The notes beneath the pieces were generated by a model. The model was not told the origin of the DNA, ran no database searches, and was given only the letters and a program-made list of their open reading frames with translations. Position numbers and translations under genes: made by a program. Below, one piece after another: positions 1 through 7,512 of a DNA stretch of 20,067 bases; within the stretch, counting starts at the first letter, position 1, and each line of letters opens with the position of its first letter. The DNA comes from an uncultured Odoribacter sp. (GTDB taxonomy: Bacteria; Bacteroidota; Bacteroidia; Bacteroidales; Marinifilaceae): positions 1 through 20,067 of the forward strand of contig CAJJNP010000045.1 in the NCBI GenBank assembly GCA_905193145.1, read 5' to 3'.

Positions 1-1168
1 CACCACCTTTAATGGCATTATAAATACTGTCGGCCAATGTTTTTGTTTTGGCAGCATCTTCTGCATATACCTGAATCTGACGGAATTCGATTGAGTCGGG
101 GGCAGCCGCCTTTGCAACTACCTTGAAAGAATTAATCGTATTATCAGCACCGTTATAATAAGGACCATATACTTTACCGATCGCAGCAGAGTCCATACGG
201 GCAATTACATCTCTCGGGAAAGCTGTTTTGTTATAAAACAAATCAACATACGGCTGTTCCGAACCGGTAAAACGGATGAAAGAAGTATAATCATTATCCG
301 TAGCAGCCAACTGCTGAGTATAATCCTCAACCTCTTTTTCGATAGCAGCTCTGTCTTCAGGGCTTGCAGTTACCTGTACATCGATATATTTGATGTCACG
401 GGTTTCCACATACTGTTTGAACTGTTCCTTTTTCTTATTATAAAGATCTTTCAATTCCGATTCCTTCACTGTAATTGTAGAATCCACGATAGAAGAATAA
501 GGCACTGCTGCAAGCAACACATCCATTTGATTTACTCTTGCATCAAAAGCATCCTGTGCCTCTATCGGATTAGACAAAAGTGATTTCGAAATCAAAGCCT
601 GATATTTTTCTGCCAGACGGTTCTGAATCAAACTCTTTTCTACAAACGACCAGAATTTATACATCATAGTGTATTGTTCCACGTACTGAGCCGGCATTTG
701 AGAAGGATTCATTTTCGAATACTCTACCAAGAACTTCTTCAACATATCTTTATCAAAAGCACCTGTTTGTGGATTCCGGAACGGAGTCTGCTGCAAAAGC
801 GGATGAACACCGGCATCGATGATTGCCTGAATCTCTGCTTTTGACACAGTAAGTCCGAGTTTTTTTGCTTCGTTTTCAAGAAGTTTATTATTTACGTACG
901 TACGCCATACTTCATCTTTTACTTGATTGGTCTGATCGTCACTCAACGAAGTCGTCCCACTTGAGAACTTTATTATGTCAGTATACTCTTCTACCAATGC
1001 CTGATAGTCTTGAGCGGAAAGTGCGTCCCCGTTCACCTCTCCTACGTCATGTGACTGGTGCGGCTGCAATACTTTCCATGCGTCACCCGCAATGAAAGCA
1101 AACAACGCCAAGCCAATAACGATCACCAATAAAGGTCCTTTCGATCTAATGTTTTGTAATGTTGCCAT
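1..1168 (-). CDS. PpiD/SurA-type membrane-anchored peptidyl-prolyl isomerase (3' end cut by window edge)
   Basis: This gene encodes a periplasmic folding chaperone or prolyl isomerase; 389 codons are visible and the C-terminal part lies beyond base 1. The ATG at 1168-1166 opens an uninterrupted frame. Residues 1-11 are short and basic, and residues 12-30 form a single hydrophobic segment (GPLLVIVIGLALFAFIAGD), typical of a PpiD inner-membrane anchor. A SurA_N-like chaperone region follows (YVNNKLLENEAKKLGLTVS and onward). The last visible residues (SIEFRQIQVYAEDAAKTKT, then LADSIYNAIKGG) match the start of a parvulin domain, so the isomerase core is mostly outside the window. It is the last visible gene of the coaX-lptC run but is separated from its neighbour by 120 nt, so it may also have its own promoter. 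The family call is firm; the substrate set is unknown. Confidence 0.85.
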   Translation of the reverse strand, partial: MATLQNIRSKGPLLVIVIGLALFAFIAGDAWKVLQPHQSHDVGEVNGDALSAQDYQALVEEYTDIIKFSSGTTSLSDDQTNQVKDEVWRTYVNNKLLENEAKKLGLTVSKAEIQAIIDAGVHPLLQQTPFRNPQTGAFDKDMLKKFLVEYSKMNPSQMPAQYVEQYTMMYKFWSFVEKSLIQNRLAEKYQALISKSLLSNPIEAQDAFDARVNQMDVLLAAVPYSSIVDSTITVKESELKDLYNKKKEQFKQYVETRDIKYIDVQVTASPEDRAAIEKEVEDYTQQLAATDNDYTSFIRFTGSEQPYVDLFYNKTAFPRDVIARMDSAAIGKVYGPYYNGADNTINSFKVVAKAAAPDSIEFRQIQVYAEDAAKTKTLADSIYNAIKGG

Positions 1169-1225
1169 TTTAATTAATACAGTTTATTTGTTTATTATTA
1201 TTTTCTCCTTAGTTGTTTTAGCGCA

Positions 1226-1233
1226 CGAAGATA
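1226..1233 (-). promoter_or_regulatory. Possible -7 box (one mismatch) for the isomerase gene
   Basis: Read on the minus strand, TATCTTCG has one mismatch to the Bacteroidales -7 consensus TAnnTTTG. It lies 57 nt upstream of the isomerase ATG, inside the 120-nt gap 1169-1288. I see no clear TTTG at -33, so this is weak; the gene may depend on read-through from upstream. Confidence 0.3.
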
Positions 1234-1288
1234 CAAAAAATGCTAATATACATCTATTTATTAGCGAAAAAAATGGAGGTATACAGCA

Positions 1289-2545
1289 TTATTCCGCAAC
1301 TTTCAGCCGTACAAGCTCTATTTTTGTCGGTGTAACCTTAATAATTTTAAACTCATACCGCCCGATAGAAATAATTTCATGCAATTTCGGGAAGCTCTGA
1401 TATTGACTAAGAATCAATCCGCCAACCGTCAGATAATCGTCTGATTCGGGCAGGTCAAGATCAAAGGTTTCGTTCACTTTTTCTATTTCCAGACGTCCGG
1501 AAAGCACATACTCCCCTTCTCCTATCTGCTTACAAATATAAGATGTATTATCGTGTTCATCCTCTATATCACCGAATATTTCTTCTACCAGATCTTCCAA
1601 AGAAACAATTCCGGAAGTTCCTCCGAACTCATCCACTACCACGGCAATTGTTTTCTTTTGCTGCATAAAAAGTTTCATCAATTTGTGGGCGGCCATCGTC
1701 TCCGGTACGATAGGTACCTCCTTTACGTTCTCCCGCCAATCTTTGGGATTACGGAACATTTCCGACGAATGAATATAACCCACCACATTATCGATGTTCC
1801 CATCATAAACAATAATCTTGGAAATCCCGGATTCCACAAACCGGTTTTTCAAATCTTCCAGCGTAGTAGACAGATCGACAGCTACCACCTCTGTACGGGG
1901 CACAATACAATCCCTTATTTTTATCGTTGAGAAATCCAGAGCATTCTGAAATATCTTCACCTCCGTATCCAGTTCTTCACTGTTATCGGCATTATCTATG
2001 CCGGACTGCACAAAATAATCCAAATCGACCTTTCCAAATGCCTTTGCGGATGCCTCCTTGTTTATTTTCATCCCGAACAGACGCAGGAACAAATAAGATA
2101 CTCCGGAAGCAAATTTAGAAATAGGATAAAGAATAATATAACAAAAGAACAAAGGAACCGCACAGACATTCAATACCAGATTAGGGTTAATTTTAAACAG
2201 CGTTTTGGGCAAAAACTCCCCTGTCACCAAGATAATCAGAGTTGAAATAACAGTCTGTACCAGAACCATCACAAAGTGATTCGTAATAAATCCGGATAAA
2301 AGATTATCACCAATAATCTGTGCCATCAAAATACCGTAAATAACCAATGCTATGTTGTTACCCACCAACATAGTAGAAATAAAGTTATTCGGATTTTTAA
2401 AAAAGATAGATAAGATTCGCGATGAGATTCCTCCTTTCCGTTCCAGTTCAAATCGCAATTTGTCTACTGAAATGAAAGCAATTTCCATTCCCGAAAAGAA
2501 GGCTGAGAAAGCCATGGTTATCAAAAGGTAAATAATAATGCTCAT
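1289..2545 (-). CDS. CNNM/CBS/CorC 'hemolysin C' family membrane protein (GldE-like)
   Basis: This is a 418-residue inner-membrane protein of the HlyC/CorC family, whose members are linked to divalent-cation export or, as GldE in gliding Bacteroidetes, to envelope function. Residues 1 to about 160 are the DUF21/CNNM part with several hydrophobic segments, the FFSGMEIAFIS motif near 16-26, and TGEFLPKT at 108-115. Residues about 205-325 form a CBS pair that includes the hallmark VVDEFGGTSGIVSLEDLVEE (303-322) followed by IFGDIEDE. The C-terminal 80 residues resemble the CorC_HlyC domain. The ATG is 3 nt after the lptC stop, so the two genes are almost certainly co-transcribed. Haemolytic activity is not implied by the family name. 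Bacteroides species do not glide by the flavobacterial Gld route, so I leave the symbol blank. Confidence 0.9.
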   Translation of the reverse strand: MSIIIYLLITMAFSAFFSGMEIAFISVDKLRFELERKGGISSRILSIFFKNPNNFISTMLVGNNIALVIYGILMAQIIGDNLLSGFITNHFVMVLVQTVISTLIILVTGEFLPKTLFKINPNLVLNVCAVPLFFCYIILYPISKFASGVSYLFLRLFGMKINKEASAKAFGKVDLDYFVQSGIDNADNSEELDTEVKIFQNALDFSTIKIRDCIVPRTEVVAVDLSTTLEDLKNRFVESGISKIIVYDGNIDNVVGYIHSSEMFRNPKDWRENVKEVPIVPETMAAHKLMKLFMQQKKTIAVVVDEFGGTSGIVSLEDLVEEIFGDIEDEHDNTSYICKQIGEGEYVLSGRLEIEKVNETFDLDLPESDDYLTVGGLILSQYQSFPKLHEIISIGRYEFKIIKVTPTKIELVRLKVAE

Positions 2546-2548
2546 AAT

Positions 2549-3166
2549 CTAATTTACAGAATCCGCAGGTGCCTTTTGATCTTCTTCGTCCACATAGAAC
2601 ACCCCTCCCATATTTCTTATCTGATAATTCGTCATTTGCTGGTTCGAATCAAAACCATATCCGGTGATAATCCGATCCGGTTGCTCGATACGTATGAAAC
2701 GATCCGAATAAACCTTTTCCGTCGCTTGATTCCAATACAACAGCTCCGTATTGAAACGTTCCCCTTTCCGGTTCTTAATATCAACATGTCCCATCAACTT
2801 CCAGAGTTTTTGCTTATCATAATAATAAGCAGTATCCGCTTTTATACTGGCATCCACATTAAACACAGAATCGAACTGTTCCAGATAGACCCCTTTTTCA
2901 AAAGCCCAATAGGAAGGCTTCTTGCGGTCGTATACCAGCCATTCGTCAGCATCCATGCGATAGCGCGTCACTCCTGAATCAGAGATATAGGTAACCACGT
3001 CCATAGTAGCCATCGAAGGCAATGAATCCCGTTCCGTTATGGCCTCGCCGAGTTTTTTCTCCTTTCCTCCGCAAGAAGGAAATAAAAGAAGCATAACAAT
3101 TGCCCCAAAGGCAATTGTTATGCTCATATTTTTACTAAATAAAAAGTTACTTTTCTGTTGTAACAT
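2549..3166 (-). CDS. lptC: LPS export ABC transporter periplasmic component LptC (lipoprotein form)
   Basis: This 205-residue protein fits LptC, which links the LptBFG transporter to the periplasmic LptA bridge in moving lipopolysaccharide to the outer membrane. The N-terminus has a basic region, a hydrophobic stretch (residues about 15-29) and a lipobox-like LFPSC ending at Cys32, so it is probably a lipoprotein, as is common for LptC in Bacteroidota. The body has the LptC/OstA-like pattern (VTYISDSGVTRYRMDADEW, then KLWKLMGHVDIKNRKGERF). The start at 3166 is 3 nt after the stop of the TPR gene. An internal Met14 is a possible alternative start, but it directly abuts a 15-bp hairpin, and Met25 would leave too short a signal. 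The hairpin in the signal-peptide codons is listed separately. Confidence 0.85.
   Translation of the reverse strand: MLQQKSNFLFSKNMSITIAFGAIVMLLLFPSCGGKEKKLGEAITERDSLPSMATMDVVTYISDSGVTRYRMDADEWLVYDRKKPSYWAFEKGVYLEQFDSVFNVDASIKADTAYYYDKQKLWKLMGHVDIKNRKGERFNTELLYWNQATEKVYSDRFIRIEQPDRIITGYGFDSNQQMTNYQIRNMGGVFYVDEEDQKAPADSVN
3090..3124 (-). repeat. 15-bp perfect inverted repeat in the lptC signal-peptide codons
   Basis: Left arm agcataacaattgcc (3090-3104), loop ccaaa (3105-3109), right arm ggcaattgttatgct (3110-3124); all 15 pairs match. In the lptC mRNA it begins about 40 nt after the start codon, within the codons for residues 15-26. The RNA downstream of it is U-rich (CUUCUUUUAUUUCCUUC). It could affect lptC translation or cause partial termination, or it could be chance within hydrophobic codons. 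Confidence 0.6.
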
Positions 3167-3169
3167 ATA

Positions 3170-4495
3170 TTATCTGATCGTCGTAGTCTCCCCGATCCAT
3201 CCACCAATAGTGATACGGTCTCCTGCTTTATAACCCAACATAAAGAGGTCTTTAGCTTCCGGAGTATAAGCTGAATAAGAAGAGATTAACTTATTTGCTT
3301 CTTCAGCAACACTGGGATCTACCGCTTTTGCTCTTTGCAACTTGTCAATAGCAGCAAAGAAAGTACATTTATTCAATGCCGGCTCATCGTTCCATTTATA
3401 ATTACCTGCATACAGCTGCGCAATCAAAATATAAGGAGCCCCAAAGTTCTCATTGAAGCTGATAGCCTTTTGTGCATAACTTCTTGCCTGAGAAAGTTTT
3501 TTAGCTGAAGCCAATACACTCGCAGCTTTATAAGCGTTATCCGCTTTCTTTGCATTGTCTGTTTCAAGGTTTATAGCTTCATCAAAAAACTTAACCGAAC
3601 CGTCGATATCTCCTTTCTTGAATGCCATTGCAGCACAACCTACGGCAGCATCCGCACTCGGTTCCAGTTTGTATGCATATAAAGAAGCCTGCAGATATGC
3701 ATCACTGTCTTTACAGCCCATTAATGCCATTACCTTGATCACTTCTTTCAGCGCCTCCAGATTAGCCTGGTTAGCTTCAACTTTCGGAGCATATATTTCC
3801 TGTAATGATTCACAAGTAGCAGCACCACTGTTAATAAACTGAGCGTCCAATCCTTCTCTTACCGATTTCAAAGCAGTCTTAAGAGCTTCTTTATCTGTAT
3901 TGGCAATAGCTTCATCCGTATATTGAGTATCAAGCAGATAATCCTTGATAAACTGCTCCTTGTGAGACGGATCAGCTTTCAACTTCTGCAAAGACATATC
4001 CAAGAAGAAATGCATTACATTAGGAGAAGCTTCCGCTTTCGTGTTTTCAAGAGATTCTTTAAACCATGCATAAGCTTGGTTCACATCTGGTGACGGAGCA
4101 TACTGAATATATGCAAGCGCCTTATCTCCAAGCGCATCCGCAACAGAAGGTACTCCTTTCATTCTCGTCTGGAAATCTGGAATATACTTCATACGTACAT
4201 CATGCGTATGCATCAACTCCTCAAAATACTTTTTATATTCAGGACTGTTCTTATCACTGATTTGTTTCATTAATCCCTCTAAAATCAAGAATCCGTCCTT
4301 AAATGTATAATAACGAAGTGTAGGACAAGTTTCCAACACAATCTTCCACGGCGCATAGGCATCCTTGAAGTTACCTGCTTTCACAGCTTCATGTGATACA
4401 CTACTGTTAGGGATACAGATACTGTCACTCTGTGCCATAACAGAGGTTGCACCCGCCGAAAGGAACAACACAGCCATTAGCGTTTTAATCTTCAT
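3170..4495 (-). CDS. Secreted tetratricopeptide-repeat protein
   Basis: This 441-residue protein starts with a clear signal peptide (MKIKTLMAVLFLSAGATSVM, cleavage likely after Ala21), so it is periplasmic or surface-facing. The rest is largely helical. TPR-like pairs are best seen at about residues 284-375 (FKKGDIDGSVKFFDEAINLE; AKKLSQARSYAQKAISFNE), where small and aromatic residues recur in the TPR pattern. Five cysteines lie in the mature part (27, 57, 228, 261, 287, plus 377 near the end), so disulfides are possible. It sits between an outer-membrane barrel gene (45 nt upstream) and lptC (3 nt downstream), which suggests a scaffold or chaperone role in outer-membrane assembly; this is inference from position. 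I see no enzyme motif. Confidence 0.8.
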   Translation of the reverse strand: MKIKTLMAVLFLSAGATSVMAQSDSICIPNSSVSHEAVKAGNFKDAYAPWKIVLETCPTLRYYTFKDGFLILEGLMKQISDKNSPEYKKYFEELMHTHDVRMKYIPDFQTRMKGVPSVADALGDKALAYIQYAPSPDVNQAYAWFKESLENTKAEASPNVMHFFLDMSLQKLKADPSHKEQFIKDYLLDTQYTDEAIANTDKEALKTALKSVREGLDAQFINSGAATCESLQEIYAPKVEANQANLEALKEVIKVMALMGCKDSDAYLQASLYAYKLEPSADAAVGCAAMAFKKGDIDGSVKFFDEAINLETDNAKKADNAYKAASVLASAKKLSQARSYAQKAISFNENFGAPYILIAQLYAGNYKWNDEPALNKCTFFAAIDKLQRAKAVDPSVAEEANKLISSYSAYTPEAKDLFMLGYKAGDRITIGGWIGETTTIR

Positions 4496-4540
4496 TGTAT
4501 CTAAATTTTAGTTGTTATATAATTTGTCTATTCTTCAATA

Positions 4541-5803
4541 TTAATCCACCTTACGTTTAAAGAACCAACGTTCATTAAATGTAATGCCGATACTGAATCT
4601 CAAAATATTTTCATTCAGCATGCCTGCCTGCAAACCTTCCACGCGCACATATTGTGCCGTAACACTGACAATCGAACGTGAACGGGGAACAGGCAAACCA
4701 AAACCGGCCGTTACACCATATTCACGAGAAGCTCTTTCACCGGCTTCCGTTTTATAATAAGGAGTCGTATAATACCCTCCCAAACGATATTTTACATGTC
4801 CGAAATAGTTTCTTCCTATTTTTGAAGGAATATACTCCGCACCCACAGAAATCTTCGTACGGTCACAAAAAGCGTTCGGTTGATTCATGTACGTTACATC
4901 TCCCCATTTCTGCAGACTATAGTCAACACCTACAGTCAGCCGGTCGTCGTATTTATAAGTAACACCTGCCCCGAAGCAATTCGGTGTACCAAATGTCGCT
5001 ATCGTATCTTTTACGGTAATTACGCTCGTATTTGTCTGCACATAAGTATCATTATTCAAATTGTGCTTCGGGGTAAACACCGCTCCCAGCGTCACAGAAT
5101 GTTTCTTCCCAATCGGCTGAGTATACTGTATACCAAAATCCAGTTTATAATCACGCACTGACATACCGGTAGTTTCTACATACGAATTCGACACCGTCTG
5201 TCCGTAAATATCCGTGTAAGAAGGATAAACCATACCCAATGTCCGTGTGATATCTCCCCAAAAATAAGAGACATTCGCACCGATAGACAGGTTATTCAAA
5301 ACCTTCACACCCAATCCGACATATAATTGATGCAAACCGCCGTCACCAAGCAATTGTTTTGTATAAGCAGGGCTGGTAGATGTTTCCGAATACGATTGCG
5401 ACACATTGTATCCCACATTCGAAAAAGGTAACAACCCGATACTCATCGCCACTCTTCTATGCAGACGGAACTGCATGGCAATATAATCAAAGCTGGAATT
5501 CTTTACATTCAGCTTTACCGAACCGTCACTTATGTTAGAATTCTGCAAACTCGCCCCACCTTCAAACAAGAATGTCAGCGAATCGATAGCTGTATATGAA
5601 GCAGGATTCAACGGATTAATCTGTGAGCCGTCTCGCAATCCAAAAGCAATCCCTCCCATTGCTTTGCTGTTTCCAAAATTCTGATTGACTAAATCGCCAT
5701 AGCCATATCGTGTATAGGGAGAGTTTGTATTATTTTGAGCGACTGTCACCCCTGCAAAAGCCATGAGCAAAAGCGCACAAAGTGTCTGTTTAAATCCTAC
5801 CAT
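4541..5803 (-). CDS. Outer-membrane beta-barrel protein (FadL/OmpP1-like)
   Basis: This 420-residue protein has a signal peptide ([20 protein letters not shown], cleavage near VA-QNN). The mature N-terminus [12 protein letters not shown] followed by [20 protein letters not shown] resembles the start of Bacteroidota OmpP1/FadL/TodX-type 'outer membrane protein transport' barrels. Alternating hydrophobic/polar strands rich in Tyr, Gly and aromatics continue to the end, and the final strands ([18 protein letters not shown]) look like a barrel closing hairpin. The gene overlaps the 3' end of coaX by 14 nt, so translation is probably coupled. Substrate unknown: a hydrophobic-compound channel is the family expectation, but a structural or biogenesis role is equally compatible with the neighbours. 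Confidence 0.8.
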   Translation of the reverse strand: MVGFKQTLCALLLMAFAGVTVAQNNTNSPYTRYGYGDLVNQNFGNSKAMGGIAFGLRDGSQINPLNPASYTAIDSLTFLFEGGASLQNSNISDGSVKLNVKNSSFDYIAMQFRLHRRVAMSIGLLPFSNVGYNVSQSYSETSTSPAYTKQLLGDGGLHQLYVGLGVKVLNNLSIGANVSYFWGDITRTLGMVYPSYTDIYGQTVSNSYVETTGMSVRDYKLDFGIQYTQPIGKKHSVTLGAVFTPKHNLNNDTYVQTNTSVITVKDTIATFGTPNCFGAGVTYKYDDRLTVGVDYSLQKWGDVTYMNQPNAFCDRTKISVGAEYIPSKIGRNYFGHVKYRLGGYYTTPYYKTEAGERASREYGVTAGFGLPVPRSRSIVSVTAQYVRVEGLQAGMLNENILRFSIGITFNERWFFKRKVD

Positions 5804-6521
5804 TATTATAGTTTAAAATTCTATTTAATCCTTTCAACACTAAAAATCTATCTGCAAAGATGACACTTTTTACGTTCGTATCAAAAGAAAAATCATCTCC
5901 ACCCGTTAAAAAAACCAAAAGTTCAGGATATTTATGTTTCATAGCCGTAATATAACCTGATATTTCATACTCGATTCCTTTCTTCACACCGGCACGTATG
6001 GCAGTCTCCGTATCCTTTCCCAAATCCAAAGAACGTCCTTGAGGGTCAACCAGTGGCAGGCGTCCGGTAAATTGATGTAACGCTTTGAAGCGCATCTGCA
6101 GCCCCGGTGAAATATTTCCACCATGATATTGTCCTTCAGAATCAATAAATTCATAGGTTATACAGGTACCGGCATCGATCACCAATATATTTCTATCCGG
6201 AAATTGTTCATGGGCAGCCACCACAGCCGCCATCCGGTCATACCCCAAAGTATCAGGAGTTTCGTACAAATTGATTACCGGTAAAGGAGTATCTTTATCC
6301 AGCCAGAGCAAAGGTATAGGAAGTTTACGCAAACGCTCGGAAACACATTCATTCAGATCGATAACAGTGGCTACAATTCCCTGTTCAACCGGATGCTCAA
6401 TGCAAATATTCTCCAGGCAATCCAATGACTGATTAGAATCATAAATTACATTCACCATCGTCTCCCCATCAAAAAGGGCTACTTTGGCTATCGTATTTCC
6501 TATATCGACAATTAAATTCAC
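5790..6521 (-). CDS. coaX: Type III pantothenate kinase
   Basis: The enzyme phosphorylates pantothenate with ATP in the first step of coenzyme A synthesis, in the cytoplasm. From the GTG start at 6521-6519 the product has 243 residues, normal for CoaX. Diagnostic motifs are DIGNT at 6-10 (phosphate-binding), GYDR at 93-96, DAGT at 116-119 (catalytic Asp), GGNISPG at 134-140 and TGG near 206-208. The frame stays open upstream to 6578, but a perfect -7 box (6545-6552) lies inside that extension and CoaX proteins normally begin just before the DIGNT strand, so GTG at 6521 is much the better start. No good Shine-Dalgarno is visible, as usual in Bacteroides. It heads the envelope operon and overlaps the next gene by 14 nt. 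Confidence 0.93.
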   Translation of the reverse strand: MNLIVDIGNTIAKVALFDGETMVNVIYDSNQSLDCLENICIEHPVEQGIVATVIDLNECVSERLRKLPIPLLWLDKDTPLPVINLYETPDTLGYDRMAAVVAAHEQFPDRNILVIDAGTCITYEFIDSEGQYHGGNISPGLQMRFKALHQFTGRLPLVDPQGRSLDLGKDTETAIRAGVKKGIEYEISGYITAMKHKYPELLVFLTGGDDFSFDTNVKSVIFADRFLVLKGLNRILNYNNGRI

Positions 6522-6544
6522 TATACTTATCGTTTTTGAGCGTG

Positions 6545-6552
6545 CAAAGATA
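6545..6552 (-). promoter_or_regulatory. -7 box for the coaX operon
   Basis: Read on the minus strand, TATCTTTG is an exact match to the Bacteroidales -7 consensus TAnnTTTG. It ends 23 nt before the coaX GTG, leaving a leader of about 15 nt. No TTTG is seen at the expected -33 spacing. It follows the terminator at 6587-6627, so coaX probably starts a new transcript here. Confidence 0.6.
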
Positions 6553-6586
6553 GGCATAAAAATTAAAGCATGTAGCACACTTATAC

Positions 6587-6627
6587 AAAAAACTCCCGGG
6601 AAGTTCTTTCACCAAACTTCCGGGAGT
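6587..6627 (-). terminator. Rho-independent terminator after the smalltalk gene
   Basis: Arms actcccgggaagtt (6592-6605) and aacttccgggagt (6615-6627) pair over 13 bp with one bulged G, enclosing a 9-nt loop. On the minus strand the stem is followed at once by six T (complement of A6587-6592). This is a classic minus-strand terminator about 30 nt after the smalltalk stop codon, and it separates that gene from coaX. Confidence 0.85.
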
Positions 6628-6655
6628 CTCCTTAAATCAATTATATTTTCTTATT

Positions 6656-6751
6656 TTAGAATGTCATTGCCTGACCACCTATTACGCCTGCAATAGCACT
6701 TGCCACTGCAATAACCACTTTCAAAATTGTATTCCAAACCGTTTTCTTCAT
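6656..6751 (-). CDS. Smalltalk-family small peptide (31 aa)
   Basis: A 31-residue frame begins MKKTVWNTILKVVIAVASAI and ends GVIGGQAMTF. It has a Lys-Lys start, a Trp at position 6, and a hydrophobic helix rich in Val, Ala, Ile and Gly. This matches the Bacteroidales family annotated as 'smalltalk protein' (MKK-xWNTILKVxIAVASA pattern), of unknown function and probably membrane-associated. The gene lies 119 nt after an HU-like gene and is followed directly by a strong terminator, the usual setting for the family. As I recall, an N-acetylmuramoyl-L-alanine amidase gene often follows; here it is absent. No clear ribosome binding site is visible. Confidence 0.85.
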   Translation of the reverse strand: MKKTVWNTILKVVIAVASAIAGVIGGQAMTF

Positions 6752-6815
6752 ATTTCCGTTCTTTTTAATAATTAAGGAGCAAAAGAATCAAGTTCTGCGC
6801 AGCCACCTTTTACCC

Positions 6816-6850
6816 CTCAACTTTCAATTTTCAACTCTCAACTTTTAACT
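6816..6850 (-). repeat. Five tandem 7-nt repeats between the HU-like and smalltalk genes
   Basis: On the plus strand the units are ctcaact, ttcaatt, ttcaact, ctcaact and tttaact, in perfect register (consensus YTYAAYT; AGTTGAR on the coding strand). They fill most of the 119-nt space between the HU-like stop and the smalltalk ATG, so they would lie in the 5' leader or intercistronic RNA. Function unknown. Confidence 0.85.
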
Positions 6851-6870
6851 AAATAAGGCTTTCAGCTAAA

Positions 6871-7344
6871 TTAAGCTGCCGGATCTTCTCCTTCTCCGGC
6901 TCCCCCGACATTGCTATCCACCACTTTTCCTATCAAGTCGGCATGGGCAAAAGTCATTCCCTGTGTCAATGCACGAGTAATGCCCACTGCTATCGGACGG
7001 AAATATTCGGGAGTAAACCGGCAATGTACCGAGGTGATCTGATTCGGATTCACCTTTTCTTCCGTATCCACCCCTTTTCCTCTCGACCGTATTCCCATGG
7101 TAAAAGTTCCCAATCCTTCCAGACGTACAGAATGGCTATTCAACAGATGCACACGCATCACCGAGAGCAGGTTTCGCACCACATTCTGTACATCACCCGG
7201 CGTCAGTGAAGCCTTCTCTGCAATCCCTTCCGCCATCGTTTGTGTATTAATCACTTTTTTCATTTTCACCAAAGCCGGATGCCATGTTTTCACCCCCTCC
7301 TTATTTGCTTTTGCAGCTTGTATTCCCTTGTAAAATAAAGGCAT
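6871..7344 (-). CDS. HU-like DNA-binding protein
   Basis: This 157-residue protein belongs to the HU-like family widespread in Bacteroidales (HU/IHF fold with extensions). The core runs from about residue 28 to 128: helices (INTQTMAEGIAEKASLTPGD, then VQNVVRNLLSVMRVHLLNSH), then the HU-like VRLEGLGTFTMGIRSRGKG at 73-91, which leads into the DNA-binding arm, and FTPEYFRPI. The tail (GGAGEGEDPAA) is Gly/Glu rich and probably disordered. The ATG at 7344 has an unusually strong Shine-Dalgarno 4 nt upstream, which fixes the start. Family members are thought to bind or bend DNA; a specific role is not known. It precedes a smalltalk peptide gene, a recurrent Bacteroides pairing. Confidence 0.88.
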   Translation of the reverse strand: MPLFYKGIQAAKANKEGVKTWHPALVKMKKVINTQTMAEGIAEKASLTPGDVQNVVRNLLSVMRVHLLNSHSVRLEGLGTFTMGIRSRGKGVDTEEKVNPNQITSVHCRFTPEYFRPIAVGITRALTQGMTFAHADLIGKVVDSNVGGAGEGEDPAA

Positions 7345-7348
7345 AGTT

Positions 7349-7355
7349 ACCTCCT
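7349..7355 (-). promoter_or_regulatory. Strong Shine-Dalgarno for the HU-like gene
   Basis: The minus strand reads AGGAGGT, then AACT, then ATG. A near-perfect Shine-Dalgarno is rare in Bacteroides, and none of the other genes here has one this good. It settles the start codon and suggests efficient or differently controlled translation. Confidence 0.75.
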
Positions 7356-7402
7356 GTTTTTAATGTTACCAATCGTTTTTTTCATTCACTTGTTTTGTTG
7401 AT

Positions 7403-7410
7403 CAACGATA
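7403..7410 (-). promoter_or_regulatory. Possible -7 box (one mismatch) for the HU-like gene
   Basis: Read on the minus strand, TATCGTTG has one mismatch to TAnnTTTG. It lies 58 nt before the HU-like ATG and downstream of the terminator at 7444-7477, where a promoter is expected. No -33 TTTG is visible. Confidence 0.35.
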
Positions 7411-7443
7411 CAAAGGTGAAGTTTTATTTTCAGTGCACCAAGC

Positions 7444-7477
7444 AAAAAAATACCTCCGAAGCAATTGGCAACGGAGG
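7444..7477 (-). terminator. Terminator after the AAA-ATPase gene
   Basis: Arms cctccg (7453-7458) and cggagg (7472-7477) form a GC-rich 6-bp stem with a 13-nt loop. On the minus strand the stem is followed by TA and then seven T (complement of A7444-7450). It lies 35 nt after the stop codon of the gene ending at 7513. Confidence 0.65.
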
Positions 7478-7512
7478 CATTTTACAATTATCTATATATC
7501 AGCATTTTACTT

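Noticed and set aside
1092..1400. Plus-strand frame spanning the gap before the isomerase gene
   Set aside because: It overlaps the ends of two well-supported minus-strand genes and has no family resemblance; its hydrophobic part arises from AT-rich intergenic sequence.
6816..6850. CRISPR array
   Set aside because: The 7-nt units are directly joined with no spacers and no cas genes are present.
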